DNA of 39,736 bases from positions 1-39,736 of the forward strand of contig JADZEO010000094.1 in the NCBI GenBank assembly GCA_020850475.1. Direction: 5' to 3'. The notes under the pieces are model-generated. The model did no database searches, was not told where the DNA came from, and saw only the letters and a list, made by a program, of their open reading frames with translations. How positions within the stretch are numbered: position 1 is the stretch's first letter; each line of letters opens with the position of its first letter. Origin of the DNA: Bdellovibrionales bacterium (lineage in GTDB: Bacteria; Bdellovibrionota; Bdellovibrionia; Bdellovibrionales; UBA1609). A program made the translations under genes and the position numbers. Below, in pieces: positions 31,331-39,736 of the stretch.

Positions 31331-32551
31331 ATGAACCCCTCTCCATTTATCCCTCAATCTTCAGATCGTGTTTATCTCGATCACAACGCCACTTCTCCCT
31401 TGGCCCTTGGTCTGGTCGAGGAACTAGTCCGTTGGTCGAGGTCGTGGGGAAATCCCAGTTCGATCCATTGGGATGGGCGCGCGCCCAAAAATCTCCTGCG
31501 CGAAGCCCGCCAACGAGTGGCAAAACTGGTGGGGGCTAATCCACTCGAGGTGGTCTTTACGAGCGGTGGCAGTGAAGCTAACAATCTAGCCCTTAAGGGT
31601 TTCCATGGAGCCCGTGCGGTGAGTGAAGTTCCAGGAGAGCGATTGGCTGATCGCAGTCAGTTCATCGTCAGCGCCGTTGAGCATCCGAGTGTGCGCAAAA
31701 CGGTCGACTATTTGACCCGCTGGGGAGTGCAGGTGCGGGTGATTGGGGTGGATCGCGACGGGCAAATTGATCTCGACAGTTACGCCGAGGCACTCAAAAC
31801 CCCCACCGCCTTAGTCTCGGTGATGTACGCCAACAACGAAACCGGCACCATTTTTCCAATTCAAAAAATGACCAAGATGGCTCATGAAGCCGGCGCAATT
31901 TTTCACTGTGATGCGGTTCAGGCTCTCGGCAAGGCCGTGGTGGATGTCAAAAAGTGGGGAGTGGACCTGGCCTCTTTTTCGGCCCATAAGTTCTACGGTC
32001 TTAAGGGCGCCGGCTGCCTTTATGTGCGCCAAGGGCTTCAACTTGAAAGCCTCATCCACGGCGGCGGTCAGGAACGAGGTCGTCGGGCGGGGACCGAGAA
32101 TGTCATGGCCATCGCTGCCATGGGCTGGATGGCTCAAGCCGCCGACCAAATTGAAGAGCGTGCGGGGGCGATGAAGGCTCTGCGCGATGAGTTTGAGCAA
32201 ATTTTGCTGGCCCGAATTTCTGACTCACGGATCAACGCCAGCCCAGGGAAACGTCTACCCAATACCACCAGTATTCAAATCGACGGAATTGACGGGGAAA
32301 CCCTTTTAATGAATTTAGATATGGCTGGATTTGCCGTTTCCACCGGGGCGGCCTGCAGCGCCGGAAGCCCCGAGCCGAGCCCGGTGTTGTTAGCGATGGG
32401 CCTTAGTCGAAAAGAAGCCCAAAGCTCCATGCGCCTCAGTATTGGTTGGGGCACGACGCGCGAAGAGCTCGCCCGTTTCGTGGAGACCTTGCAAGTCACT
32501 GTCCAGCGTTTGCGTTCGCTTCGAGACGCCGTTAAGGACGAGCACTTATGA
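31331..32551 (+). CDS. Cysteine desulfurase of the NifS/IscS type
   Basis: A 406-residue PLP enzyme that takes sulfur from cysteine as a protein persulfide. The N-terminal L-D-H-N-A-T-S-P, then T-S-G-G-S-E-A-N-N and H-C-D-A-V-Q-A-L-G-K, the PLP lysine K220 in S-A-H-K-F-Y-G, and the catalytic loop A-A-C342-S-A-G are all present. It is placed directly before mnmA with a four-base overlap, so its likely main job is sulfur supply for tRNA 2-thiouridine, and perhaps for Fe-S clusters. The ATG at 31331 is preferred; a frame from TTG at 31274 adds 19 unlike residues. TATGAT at 31311 could be a -10 element, giving a very short leader. Confidence 0.93.
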   Translation: MNPSPFIPQSSDRVYLDHNATSPLALGLVEELVRWSRSWGNPSSIHWDGRAPKNLLREARQRVAKLVGANPLEVVFTSGGSEANNLALKGFHGARAVSEVPGERLADRSQFIVSAVEHPSVRKTVDYLTRWGVQVRVIGVDRDGQIDLDSYAEALKTPTALVSVMYANNETGTIFPIQKMTKMAHEAGAIFHCDAVQALGKAVVDVKKWGVDLASFSAHKFYGLKGAGCLYVRQGLQLESLIHGGGQERGRRAGTENVMAIAAMGWMAQAADQIEERAGAMKALRDEFEQILLARISDSRINASPGKRLPNTTSIQIDGIDGETLLMNLDMAGFAVSTGAACSAGSPEPSPVLLAMGLSRKEAQSSMRLSIGWGTTREELARFVETLQVTVQRLRSLRDAVKDEHL

Positions 32552-33645
32552 CCACGACGTCGGCTCCTTCCAAAAAACGAGTGTTGGTCGCGATGAGTGG
32601 CGGCGTGGATTCGTCCGTCGCCGCGTCTTTGTTGGTCGATCAAGGCTACGAAGTCATCGGCGTCACCATGCAAGTTTGGGATTACTCCGCGACTCAATGT
32701 GATTTGGAAGAAGGCCACGGGACTTGTTGCTCCAGTACGGATGTCGATGATGCCCGGGCGGTGGCCGACAAACTCAACATTCCTTTTTATGTCGTCAATT
32801 GTGAGGAGAAATTCAAAGCTCAAGTGATTGATGACTTCGTCTCGACCTATTTAGCTGGCAAAACTCCGGTGCCTTGTGTGAATTGCAATACCTACCTCAA
32901 GTTTGATCACCTCCTGAAAAAGATGAAGGAACTCGATTGTCAGTACCTGGCCACCGGACACTATGCCACGATCCAAACCGATGAGCTGGGGCGGCCGTCG
33001 ATTGTGACCAGCGAAGACAACTGGAAAGATCAAACCTATTTCTTATTTACTTTGGATCAAGCGATCTTACCGTTGCTGATGTTTCCCGTGGGCACTTGGC
33101 AAAAGGAAGACATTCGACGTTACGCCGAGGAGCGGGGCTTGGCGGTCGCGCGAAAAAAGGATTCTACAGGCATTTGCTTTATCGGTAAATCTGGCTATGC
33201 CGACTTTGTTGAAAAGCATTCTCCACCTTCCGAGTTGGCGCCCGGACTGTTGCGCCGGTATCCTTCCGGTGAAGTGCTGGGCGAGCACCGAGGCATCCAT
33301 CAGTTTACCTACGGACAACGCAAGGGTCTGGGGGTCGCCGTGGGTGATCCACTGTATGTCGTCAAGATTGACGGTGCGACTCGAACCGTGTGGCTCGGTG
33401 AAGAATCTTGCCTTTATGCCTCTGAAATGATCGTGCAAAAGCTCAACTGGCTCGGGCCCTGGGCACCGGGCGAAAAGTTACGAGTTAAAATTCGCTTTCA
33501 ACACCGCGGCGCCGAGGCGGAGTTGGTTCCCCAAGGCGATCAATTGCTGGTGCGGTTTGCCGAACCTCAACGGGCGATCACGCCGGGGCAGGCGGCGGTC
33601 TTTTACCGCGGCCAACAATTGCTGGGCGGCGGGTGGATCGTATGA
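32548..33645 (+). CDS. mnmA: tRNA-uridine 2-sulfurtransferase MnmA
   Basis: A 365-residue enzyme that adds sulfur to U34 of Lys, Glu and Gln tRNAs. The PP-loop S-G-G-V-D-S-S is at 17-23. The two catalytic Cys are visible: C113 in C-V-N-C-N-T-Y-L-K-F and C210 in D-S-T-G-I-C-F-I-G. T-G-H-Y-A and the C-terminal barrel segments (Y-T-x-G-Q-R-K-G-L, later Q-x-A-V-F-Y) are in place. It overlaps the desulfurase gene by ATGA upstream and the methylthiotransferase gene by ATGA downstream, so the three are very likely translated together as a tRNA sulfur-modification unit. Confidence 0.96.
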   Translation: MTTTSAPSKKRVLVAMSGGVDSSVAASLLVDQGYEVIGVTMQVWDYSATQCDLEEGHGTCCSSTDVDDARAVADKLNIPFYVVNCEEKFKAQVIDDFVSTYLAGKTPVPCVNCNTYLKFDHLLKKMKELDCQYLATGHYATIQTDELGRPSIVTSEDNWKDQTYFLFTLDQAILPLLMFPVGTWQKEDIRRYAEERGLAVARKKDSTGICFIGKSGYADFVEKHSPPSELAPGLLRRYPSGEVLGEHRGIHQFTYGQRKGLGVAVGDPLYVVKIDGATRTVWLGEESCLYASEMIVQKLNWLGPWAPGEKLRVKIRFQHRGAEAELVPQGDQLLVRFAEPQRAITPGQAAVFYRGQQLLGGGWIV

Positions 33646-34976
33646 GTGGTGAACACTCCGGCGATTATGCCGTTCACACTTTTGGGTGCAAGGTGAACAC
33701 CTACGACACGGGTCTACTGGAAAAGCGGTTAAGTGGAGCCGGCTTTCGTTTGAACTCACAGTCGCCGCACATTCATATTCTCAATACTTGCGCGGTGACG
33801 GCCGAAGCCACCAAAGAGGCGCAGCGAACCATTCGAAGGATCAAGGCCCGCGATCCGCTCGCCTTGGTGGTGGTCACAGGCTGCGCCGCCCAAGTCGACA
33901 CTGAGAAGTTTGCCGCCATGAAGGGAGCGGACCTGATCGTGGCCAACTCCCACAAGGGCCAACTTGAGGAGCTGATTCGTCAGCACTATGCCGGGCAACT
34001 CCAGGAGCGGATTTTCAAGTCCAACATCTTTAAAAAAATGGATCTCGAAGAGGGTGGTGGGGTCGAGAGCCAACACACCCGGGCCTTTTTGAAAATTCAA
34101 GATGGCTGTAACTCCTTTTGCACTTATTGTGTGATCCCCTTTGCCCGGGGCAAGAGTCGAAGCCTCAGTGTTGATACCTTAGTCGCCCGCGTGCGCGAAC
34201 TCGAGGCGCACGGTTTGGCCGAGGTGGTTCTCACCGGCGTGCACATTGGCGATTACTTTGACGAGCGCGTAAGCGAGCGGCCGGGGCCCGAGCCTCTGCT
34301 GCGTGAATTGCTGAAGCGCACGCGGGTGCCGCGGATTCGTCTGTCGAGTTTGGAACCCACCGAGGTGAGCGACGAACTCTTAGAGCTTTATCAGGACGAC
34401 CGACTGTGTCCCCACTTTCATTTGTCGATTCAAAGCGCCTGCGATGCGGTGTTGACGGGAATGAAGCGGCAGTACTCAGCCCAGCAAGTGGAAGCAGCCC
34501 TCGAGCGGGTGGCGCAGCGAGTGCCCCAGGTCTTTGTCGGCATGGACGTCATCGCGGGATTCCCGGGCGAGACCTCCGAGCAATTCGGCGAAACCGTGGC
34601 CCGCCTGGCAGCAACTCCGTGGACCCGAATTCATGTCTTTCCTTACAGCGAACGGCCTGGGACTTTTGCCGCTCGCCTTCCCCACCCAATTGAGCGCGCT
34701 GAAGTGCTCAAGCGGGCTCGCGAGTTGCGCGAGCTCTCCAGTGTTCGTTATGCCGAGCAGGCTTTAGCGCAAATAGGGCAAACCAAACGGGTGTTGATTT
34801 TGGCGGGCCAAGCGGGGCAAGGACTCAGCCGGGATTTTTGGCCGGTGCAAATTGAGGGTGAAGCAGGACTTCCAGGAACAGAGCTAACCATTCGAATTCA
34901 GGGCTATGATCACTCCGATCAGGGGCGCCTCGAAGGCTGCCTGCGGGGTCAATTGGTTATTGACGCCAAGCACTAA
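33642..34976 (+). CDS. mtaB: MtaB-like tRNA methylthiotransferase (radical SAM)
   Basis: A 444-residue enzyme of the MiaB/MtaB/RimO group, which adds a methylthio group using two Fe-S clusters. The N-terminal UPF0004 Cys are in F-G-C-K-V-N, N-T-C-A-V-T and T-G-C-A-A-Q; the radical-SAM cluster is C156-N-S-F-C160-T-Y-C163. F-G-C-K-V-N, as opposed to the MiaB type Y-G-C-Q-M-N, supports the MtaB branch, which converts t6A37 to ms2t6A. A t6A gene, tsaE, lies 4 kb upstream. The start at 33642 overlaps the mnmA stop by four bases. A short TRAM-like end is present. Confidence 0.9.
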   Translation: MSGEHSGDYAVHTFGCKVNTYDTGLLEKRLSGAGFRLNSQSPHIHILNTCAVTAEATKEAQRTIRRIKARDPLALVVVTGCAAQVDTEKFAAMKGADLIVANSHKGQLEELIRQHYAGQLQERIFKSNIFKKMDLEEGGGVESQHTRAFLKIQDGCNSFCTYCVIPFARGKSRSLSVDTLVARVRELEAHGLAEVVLTGVHIGDYFDERVSERPGPEPLLRELLKRTRVPRIRLSSLEPTEVSDELLELYQDDRLCPHFHLSIQSACDAVLTGMKRQYSAQQVEAALERVAQRVPQVFVGMDVIAGFPGETSEQFGETVARLAATPWTRIHVFPYSERPGTFAARLPHPIERAEVLKRARELRELSSVRYAEQALAQIGQTKRVLILAGQAGQGLSRDFWPVQIEGEAGLPGTELTIRIQGYDHSDQGRLEGCLRGQLVIDAKH

Positions 34977-35071
34977 AAGAGTTACAAACTAACACCCCGT
35001 TTTCGAAGAACCTTGGACCTCGGAGCGGGAACTTTATGTTGGGCCAAAACCTGAAAAGAGGAGAGCCCTTG

Positions 35072-35749
35072 ATGACCTTATCTGAGAAGCTGCGCCATCG
35101 CTTTAGCGATGAAGGGCTGCTGACGCAGGCCCTGACTCACAAAAGCTTTCATAACGAAAGTAATGGGAATTCGACTGGTCACAACGAGCGCCTGGAGTAT
35201 CTGGGCGACGCGGTTTTGGATTTGGTCTTAAGCGATCTCTTGATGCGCCGATTTCCCGAGCTGCCCGAAGGGGATTTGTCGAAAATCCGCGCCAGCTTTG
35301 TCAATGAAACTATTTTGGCGCAAATCTCGCTCGAGTTGGGCTTGGACCAAGAACTGCGCTTGGGTCGCGGCGAAGTTCTGACCGGAGGAGCGGCCAAGCC
35401 GCGAATTTTGGCCTCCGGGCTCGAAGCCGTGATCGGGGCCTTGTATATGGATGCGGGATTTACCGTGGCTTTTGAATGGGTCGCGCAATTGTTTGTGGGC
35501 CGAATCGAAACTCTCGATCTGTCTCTGCACTTTGCGACCGATTACAAGACGCGGCTGCAGGAGCTGGTACAAGAGAAGTTTCGCGAAGCTCCCCGTTACG
35601 CCGTGATTGGGGCGGAGGGTCCGGACCACGAGAAGACCTTTCACGTGGAAGTTCGGGTGGGCACTAATGTTGTCGCCTCGGGAAAAGGAAAAAGTAAAAA
35701 AACTGCGGAGCAAGAAGCTGCTCGCCTGGCCTTGGAGAAGTTCAAATGA
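35072..35749 (+). CDS. rnc: Ribonuclease III
   Basis: A 225-residue double-stranded RNA endonuclease for rRNA and mRNA processing. The signature N-E-R-L-E-Y-L-G-D-A-V-L-D is at 38-50, with E41 and D45 as catalytic candidates, and L-E-A-V-I-G-A-L-Y-M-D-A-G holds the second acidic pair. The C-terminal 70 residues form a dsRNA-binding domain ending G-K-S-K-K-T-A-E-Q-E-A-A. The ATG at 35072 follows AGAGGAGA with ideal spacing; an ATG at 35036 with a weaker site would add 12 residues. The stop overlaps the era start as ATGA, in the standard rnc-era order. Confidence 0.95.
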   Translation: MTLSEKLRHRFSDEGLLTQALTHKSFHNESNGNSTGHNERLEYLGDAVLDLVLSDLLMRRFPELPEGDLSKIRASFVNETILAQISLELGLDQELRLGRGEVLTGGAAKPRILASGLEAVIGALYMDAGFTVAFEWVAQLFVGRIETLDLSLHFATDYKTRLQELVQEKFREAPRYAVIGAEGPDHEKTFHVEVRVGTNVVASGKGKSKKTAEQEAARLALEKFK

Positions 35750-36642
35750 GTTTTCGTGCAGGATTTGTAGGATTAATTGGTCTCACCAACGCCGGCAAAA
35801 GCACCTTGGCGAATGCCCTGGTTGGTGAAAAAATCTCGATCGTGACCGCGAAACCTCAGACCACCCGGCAGCGGGTGCTGGGGATTATTACCGATGACGA
35901 GAGTCAAATCTTGTTTGTCGATGCTCCCGGTCGAGTCAAGTCAACGGCCGGGCTCAATCAATTTTTGAGTGCTGAATATGAAGCCGTCATCGCCGGCAGC
36001 GATGTCTTAGTGGCGGTCCTCAATTTAGATCAACGCAAACCTGAGGAGTTACTGAGTGTAGCTCAAACGTGTGCTGACTCGGGCAAGCCGTGGATGGTGG
36101 TCATGAGTAAGATCGATTTCCCCGAGCCTCAGCGCGTGGCGATCTTAAGGGCTAAGCTCAATGACTTTGGCGTGCCGGTGGTTGGTGTTTCGGCCCTCAA
36201 GCAGCCCGACGAGGCGCGGGAGTTGATTCTCCCTTTGGTGCGCAAGCTCCTTCCCGAGAGTGCGGCCCCGCTTTACGATACCGACGCTTACACGACCCAA
36301 TCAATGCGGGAGTTGGCGGCCGAAACGGTACGTGAAAAATGCTTTGAGCACCTGCACCAAGAAATTCCCTATGGCCTGGCAGTTAAAACGCAAAAGTACG
36401 TCGAAGATGAAGGCAAGGTCGTCAAAATTTACGCTGACATTCTCGTCAACAAAGAGGGACACAAAGCCATCGTGGTCGGTAAAGGTGGCAGTGCTTTAAA
36501 GCGCATCGGCACCTTGGCCCGTCAGGATTTAGAGCGAGTTTTGGGACGCAAAGTTTACTTGGAACTTCATGTCGTGGTTCGTAAAAACTGGGCAACCAAT
36601 CCCCAGATGCTGGAGGAGCTCGGTTATGTCGTCCCTCAGTAA
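35746..36642 (+). CDS. era: GTPase Era
   Basis: A 298-residue GTPase binding 16S rRNA near its 3' end and assisting 30S maturation. Motifs are G1 G-L-T-N-A-G-K-S-T at 12-20, switch I K-P-Q-T-T-R-Q, G3 D-A-P-G and G4 S-K-I-D, and a C-terminal KH domain (I-Y-A-D-I-L-V-N-K-E-G-H-K-A-I-V-V-G-K-G-G). G3 and G4 differ from the usual D-T-P-G and N-K-x-D; both changes can occur in the family. The start overlaps the rnc stop by four bases, and its end overlaps der by 17 bases. Confidence 0.95.
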   Translation: MSFRAGFVGLIGLTNAGKSTLANALVGEKISIVTAKPQTTRQRVLGIITDDESQILFVDAPGRVKSTAGLNQFLSAEYEAVIAGSDVLVAVLNLDQRKPEELLSVAQTCADSGKPWMVVMSKIDFPEPQRVAILRAKLNDFGVPVVGVSALKQPDEARELILPLVRKLLPESAAPLYDTDAYTTQSMRELAAETVREKCFEHLHQEIPYGLAVKTQKYVEDEGKVVKIYADILVNKEGHKAIVVGKGGSALKRIGTLARQDLERVLGRKVYLELHVVVRKNWATNPQMLEELGYVVPQ

Positions 36643-38137
36643 TCGCCATTGCGGCCGAGTCGGGATTATCGGGCGCCCCAACGTGGGCAAGTCCACCTTG
36701 TTTAATATTCTCACGCGCACCCGCAAAGCAGTGGTGCGCAACGAACCGGGAGTAACCCGCGACGTGCAAATTGAGTTGGCCGAGTGGTGGGGCAGTCGCT
36801 TTGAGGTGATGGACACCGGCGGAATCACCGATTCCAAGGAGGGTTTTTCTCCTCTCATCCGCGAACAAGTGTTGTCGGTGCTCTCGAAAGTGGACACGAT
36901 CATCGTCGTCATGGATGGACGGGCCGGGCTCGTTCCTGAAGATCGCGACATCATTCGAATCGCCAAAGAATCGGGTAAAGAGTTTTTAGTCGTGGTTAAC
37001 AAAGTGGATCGCATGCACGACGCCGATATGTTGGTCTCAGAATTTTTTGAGTTTGGCTTTGACGTGGTTCCGGCTTCGTTTGAGCGGCGCGATAACATCG
37101 ACATCATCGTCGAGTGGATCCGCGCGCGCTTGCCAGAGCAAGTGGCGAGCGAAAAAGTCGGAGTTCGTTTGGCCTTGGTTGGCAAACCCAACGTCGGCAA
37201 GAGTTCACTCGCCAACCGCTTACTCGGCGAAAAGCGCATGCTGGTGTCGCCCATTGCCGGCACCACGGTGGATGCCATCGAGACCGAGTTTACGTTTAAT
37301 AATAATCCTTATGTGTTAGTTGATACCGCGGGACTGCGGCGCTCCGCTCGAAGGCAAGATGGAGTGGAGTTTTTATCAGCCGTCATGTCCCATCGGAGTA
37401 TCATCCATGCCGACATTGTCTTACTGTTGGTGGATGGCACCACGGGCCCGACCGATCAAGACGCCACGGTTCTTGAGTATGCCCTGACCCGCCACAAAGG
37501 GGTCATTTTAGTGGCCAATAAGTCGGATTTAGCGGAAGCCGAAATCCCCGAGTACCGCAAGTGGTTTCGCGAGCGGGTGGCGCGGGAGTTTCACTTTTTT
37601 GCCGACATTCCGGTTGAGTTTATTAGTGCCAAAACTGGGGCGGGCGTGGGGCGCTTGTTTGAGCGCATTGAAGACTTGTGGGCCAAGCTCAACATCAAGA
37701 TCTCAACCAGTAAGCTGAACAATTTCTTTTTCCAAGTGATTCGCCAAGCCCCGGCTCCGGTGTGGGGTGTACAAAACGTCAAGCTTTATTACTTGGTAAA
37801 AACTCAGCAAGTACCGCCGTCATTTATTGCCTTTGCAAATTATCCCCAAGGTGTGACGCCGGCCTATCGACGGTTTTTGGCCAAACGAATTCAGGATGAG
37901 TGGGGACTTGAGGGAGTTCCGATTCGCATTTTTGTGATGCAAAGACGCCGCACCAAGCGAGCGGCTCCGCTTCAGGAACCCACCCTCATGGCTCCGCCTG
38001 AGGCTCAGGACCAGCATTTGGATTTTGCCGACGAAGGGGAGTGGTCAACGCCTCATAACGAAGCGGAATGGGGTGAGGCGGTTTTGCAATTTGATTTTAC
38101 CTCCCCCAACGACGGCCCGGTGGATGAAAAGTCGTAA
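36626..38137 (+). CDS. der: Double-GTPase ribosome biogenesis factor Der
   Basis: A 503-residue protein with two tandem GTPase domains and a KH-like C-terminal domain, needed for 50S assembly. The first domain has G-R-P-N-V-G-K-S-T at 16-24, D-T-G-G and N-K-V-D; the second, starting near residue 182, has G-K-P-N-V-G-K-S-S, D-T-A-G-L and N-K-S-D. An acidic tail of about 50 residues (from about 455) extends beyond the usual end. The ATG at 36626 follows GGAGGAG and overlaps era by 17 bases. Its last 14 bases overlap the transporter gene. Confidence 0.96.
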   Translation: MSSLSNRHCGRVGIIGRPNVGKSTLFNILTRTRKAVVRNEPGVTRDVQIELAEWWGSRFEVMDTGGITDSKEGFSPLIREQVLSVLSKVDTIIVVMDGRAGLVPEDRDIIRIAKESGKEFLVVVNKVDRMHDADMLVSEFFEFGFDVVPASFERRDNIDIIVEWIRARLPEQVASEKVGVRLALVGKPNVGKSSLANRLLGEKRMLVSPIAGTTVDAIETEFTFNNNPYVLVDTAGLRRSARRQDGVEFLSAVMSHRSIIHADIVLLLVDGTTGPTDQDATVLEYALTRHKGVILVANKSDLAEAEIPEYRKWFRERVAREFHFFADIPVEFISAKTGAGVGRLFERIEDLWAKLNIKISTSKLNNFFFQVIRQAPAPVWGVQNVKLYYLVKTQQVPPSFIAFANYPQGVTPAYRRFLAKRIQDEWGLEGVPIRIFVMQRRRTKRAAPLQEPTLMAPPEAQDQHLDFADEGEWSTPHNEAEWGEAVLQFDFTSPNDGPVDEKS

Positions 38138-39557
38138 GCGCGCCCTCTGGGGTACAAGGCTCGGCTTTTATTTTGCCGCCATCGGCTCAGCCTTTGGCTT
38201 AGGCAATGTTTGGCGCTTTCCCTATGTGGTCTCGGAAAACGGCGGCGGCGCATTTGTCCTTATTTACTTATTCTTTCTATTTTTGGTCGGCATGCCGCTC
38301 TTGATGGCTGAACTCATGCTGGGCAAGACCACTCGCCGAAGTGTGGTCTCGGCGCTGGATCGCATTCGCCGGCCGCTCGCTGCCGAAGCACCCGGGAGTG
38401 ACGGCGGCACACAAAGTCGGTGGGCGCGGGCACTGGTCAAGCTCATGCCCTTAGTAGGCAAGGTCAGTGTACTCGTTGGGCTCATTGTCCTGGCCTATTT
38501 TGGTGTGATCTCCGGATGGGTCTTATACTTTTTGGGCCACACCGTGGTGTCCTTGGCCTCGGGGCTTCCGTTTTCTTCCGATTGGGCGCTGAATACCTTG
38601 CTCAATAGTGGGTGGCTGCAAATCCTGCTGACCTCGATTCACCTGCTCTTGGTCATTATCGTCGTGGCTAAGGGTGTGGAAGACGGAATTGAGCGTTGGG
38701 TGGGCTTTATGATGCCGGCCTTTGGGGTGTTGATGGTGGCGCTCGCGACTCAGACTTTGTCGTTACCGACGGGCGGAGATGCCCTGCGGTTTTTGTTTTA
38801 TCCAGATTTTTCGCGTCTCACCTATTCTTCGCTCAGCCAAGCCATTGGCCACGTCTTTTTTACTCTCAGTATCGGCTTTGGTTCGATGGTCACCTTTGGT
38901 AGTTATCTGCAGCAAAAAGCCTTTATCCCCACCGCCGGGTTTCGCGTGGCGAGCATTGATTCGTTGATTTCGCTGGGGGCGGGATTGCTGATTTTTCCTC
39001 TGGCTTTGTCGACCGTGGCAGGCAGTTCCGGTCCGGAGTTGTTATTTCGAACCGTGCCGGTGTTGTTTCAAGAAATCTCCGGTGGATTGTGGTTTGGCGC
39101 AGGTTTTTTTCTTTGCCTTTATCTCGCCGCCTTTGGCGCCAGCATTGGCTTACTTGAAACCGTTGTTTCGAACCTGAAAGACTCCCAAAAAGTGAAGCGG
39201 GTCAGTGGCGCGTGGTGGTCGGGTGCGATTTGCGTATTGCTGGCGGTGGGCCCGGCGCTGAGTACCAATGTCCTAAGTGGAGTCAAAGTCCGCGGTCTTG
39301 GCTTACTTGAAATCTGCGACACCCTCTTGATCAACTGGGTCTTGCCGCTCGTCGCCCTGTTTGTTTGCCAAGGGGTCTTGTACGGAATTTCAGATCAAAT
39401 GCGGCGGAGTGAATTCATCGAGGACTCCGAAGGCTCTCCAAGCCCCGAACAAAATCGGCTCTACAGCCATTGGGTATTCATTTTGCGTTGGATTGTCCCG
39501 ATCGTGATCATCGGCGCCCTTGCTCTCCAGTTGGTGGGTTTGATCAAAGGCCGTTGA
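38124..39557 (+). CDS. Sodium-dependent transporter of the NSS (SNF) family
   Basis: A 477-residue membrane protein with about eleven or twelve predicted helices. The first helix carries G-S-A-F-G-L-G-N-V-W-R-F-P-Y, the sodium and substrate binding signature of the neurotransmitter:sodium symporter family, followed by E-N-G-G-G-A-F. Bacterial members import amino acids with sodium; the exact substrate cannot be read here. The ATG at 38124 is internal to the der end and gives the usual family N-terminus; the open frame extends to 38025 but that part overlaps der and looks unlike the family. It is the last gene of the run. Confidence 0.92.
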   Translation: MKSRKRALWGTRLGFYFAAIGSAFGLGNVWRFPYVVSENGGGAFVLIYLFFLFLVGMPLLMAELMLGKTTRRSVVSALDRIRRPLAAEAPGSDGGTQSRWARALVKLMPLVGKVSVLVGLIVLAYFGVISGWVLYFLGHTVVSLASGLPFSSDWALNTLLNSGWLQILLTSIHLLLVIIVVAKGVEDGIERWVGFMMPAFGVLMVALATQTLSLPTGGDALRFLFYPDFSRLTYSSLSQAIGHVFFTLSIGFGSMVTFGSYLQQKAFIPTAGFRVASIDSLISLGAGLLIFPLALSTVAGSSGPELLFRTVPVLFQEISGGLWFGAGFFLCLYLAAFGASIGLLETVVSNLKDSQKVKRVSGAWWSGAICVLLAVGPALSTNVLSGVKVRGLGLLEICDTLLINWVLPLVALFVCQGVLYGISDQMRRSEFIEDSEGSPSPEQNRLYSHWVFILRWIVPIVIIGALALQLVGLIKGR

Positions 39558-39579
39558 GTTCCTTCCCTTGAGCCTCGTT

Positions 39580-39612
39580 CAGTGTCCGAGTCCGAGTCAG
39601 TGTCGGAGACTG
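39580..39612. repeat. Short gac-type hexamer repeat, minus-strand orientation
   Basis: Read on the minus strand the segment gives units gacact, gactcg, gactcg, gacact, of the same type as the 26-unit array at 681-836. It is short and imperfect. It sits in the spacer after the transporter gene. Confidence 0.4.
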
Positions 39613-39663
39613 CAGCCCGTGACCCTTGGCCCGTTTGCCAGAAGGGCCGATCCCCGATCCCGA

Positions 39664-39735
39664 TTAAAAAGCACCTTCATCCCGCAGACTGCGGCACAGA
39701 CAATAAGCACTGGCCGCGAGTTGATCCGTGAGTTT
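39664..39735 (-). CDS. Possible 3' end of a minus-strand gene entering from the right
   Basis: A minus-strand frame is open from the right edge for 23 codons (reading K-L-T-D-Q-L-A-A-S-A-Y-C-L-C-R, then S-L-R-D-E-G-A-F) to a TAA at 39664. The sequence looks protein-like, with an amphipathic helix, but is too short to identify. A 5-bp stem (ggccc with gggcc, about 39628-39648) lies just beyond it and could end transcripts from either side. Confidence 0.3.
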   Translation of the reverse strand, partial: KLTDQLAASAYCLCRSLRDEGAF

Positions 39736-39736
39736 G

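Overview
The window looks like chromosome of a Gram-negative, predator-like bacterium of the Bdellovibrionota. The basis is inference from content. There is a TIGR02147-type regulator (a family I associate with Bdellovibrio and Fibrobacter), a C-terminal HNH protein of the Bdellovibrio type, an unusual number of exported proteins of unknown function, and a housekeeping order tilS-ftsH-cdaA-cdaR-glmM-nnr-tsaE followed by nifS-like-mnmA-mtaB-rnc-era-der. I see no rRNA, convincing tRNA, insertion sequence, prophage or CRISPR array.

Left part (1-9100). The 3' end of an HNH gene carries an in-frame 12-bp repeat. It is followed by a 26-unit hexanucleotide repeat, a DUF3147-type membrane protein gene and a nine-unit 25-bp minisatellite, so three different tandem repeats lie within 1.7 kb. 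Next come a two-gene exported-protein operon on the minus strand, a divergent TIGR02147 regulator, an 892-residue lipoprotein, and a minus-strand pair of a four-helix His-bearing membrane protein and a YceI protein. A nested palindrome fills the following divergent spacer.

Middle part (9087-21541). This is an envelope and secretome block: a His/Met/Lys-rich exported protein coupled to a transglutaminase-like protein; a beta-barrel/OmpA protein; a minus-strand set of vWA lipoprotein, six-Cys exported protein and HExxH metallopeptidase; a small exported protein; a COQ10/START-like protein with a helical partner; a trypsin-LRR fusion; an exported coiled-coil protein; and a striking exported protein made of six C-x4-C-x3-G-W repeats. 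That last gene lies behind a spacer that can fold into several hairpins.

Right part (21523-39557). This is a dense plus-strand housekeeping run interrupted by one minus-strand gene. tilS, ftsH, cdaA, cdaR, glmM, nnrE-nnrD and tsaE link tRNA modification, membrane proteolysis, c-di-AMP synthesis, cell-wall precursor synthesis and NAD(P)H repair. After a minus-strand multidomain protein, a second run encodes a cysteine desulfurase, MnmA, an MtaB-like methylthiotransferase, RNase III, Era, Der and an NSS-family transporter. Most junctions overlap by a few bases, which suggests translational coupling.

I did not find a clear new multi-gene system such as a defence island. The best candidates for undescribed biology are the C-x4-C-x3-G-W repeat protein with its structured upstream region, the nested palindrome at 8950-9077, the trypsin-LRR fusion with a possible operator dyad, the vWA/HExxH exported set, and the His-bearing membrane protein coupled to YceI. 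Start codons were chosen by ribosome binding site, signal peptide and overlap, and often differ from the longest open frame.
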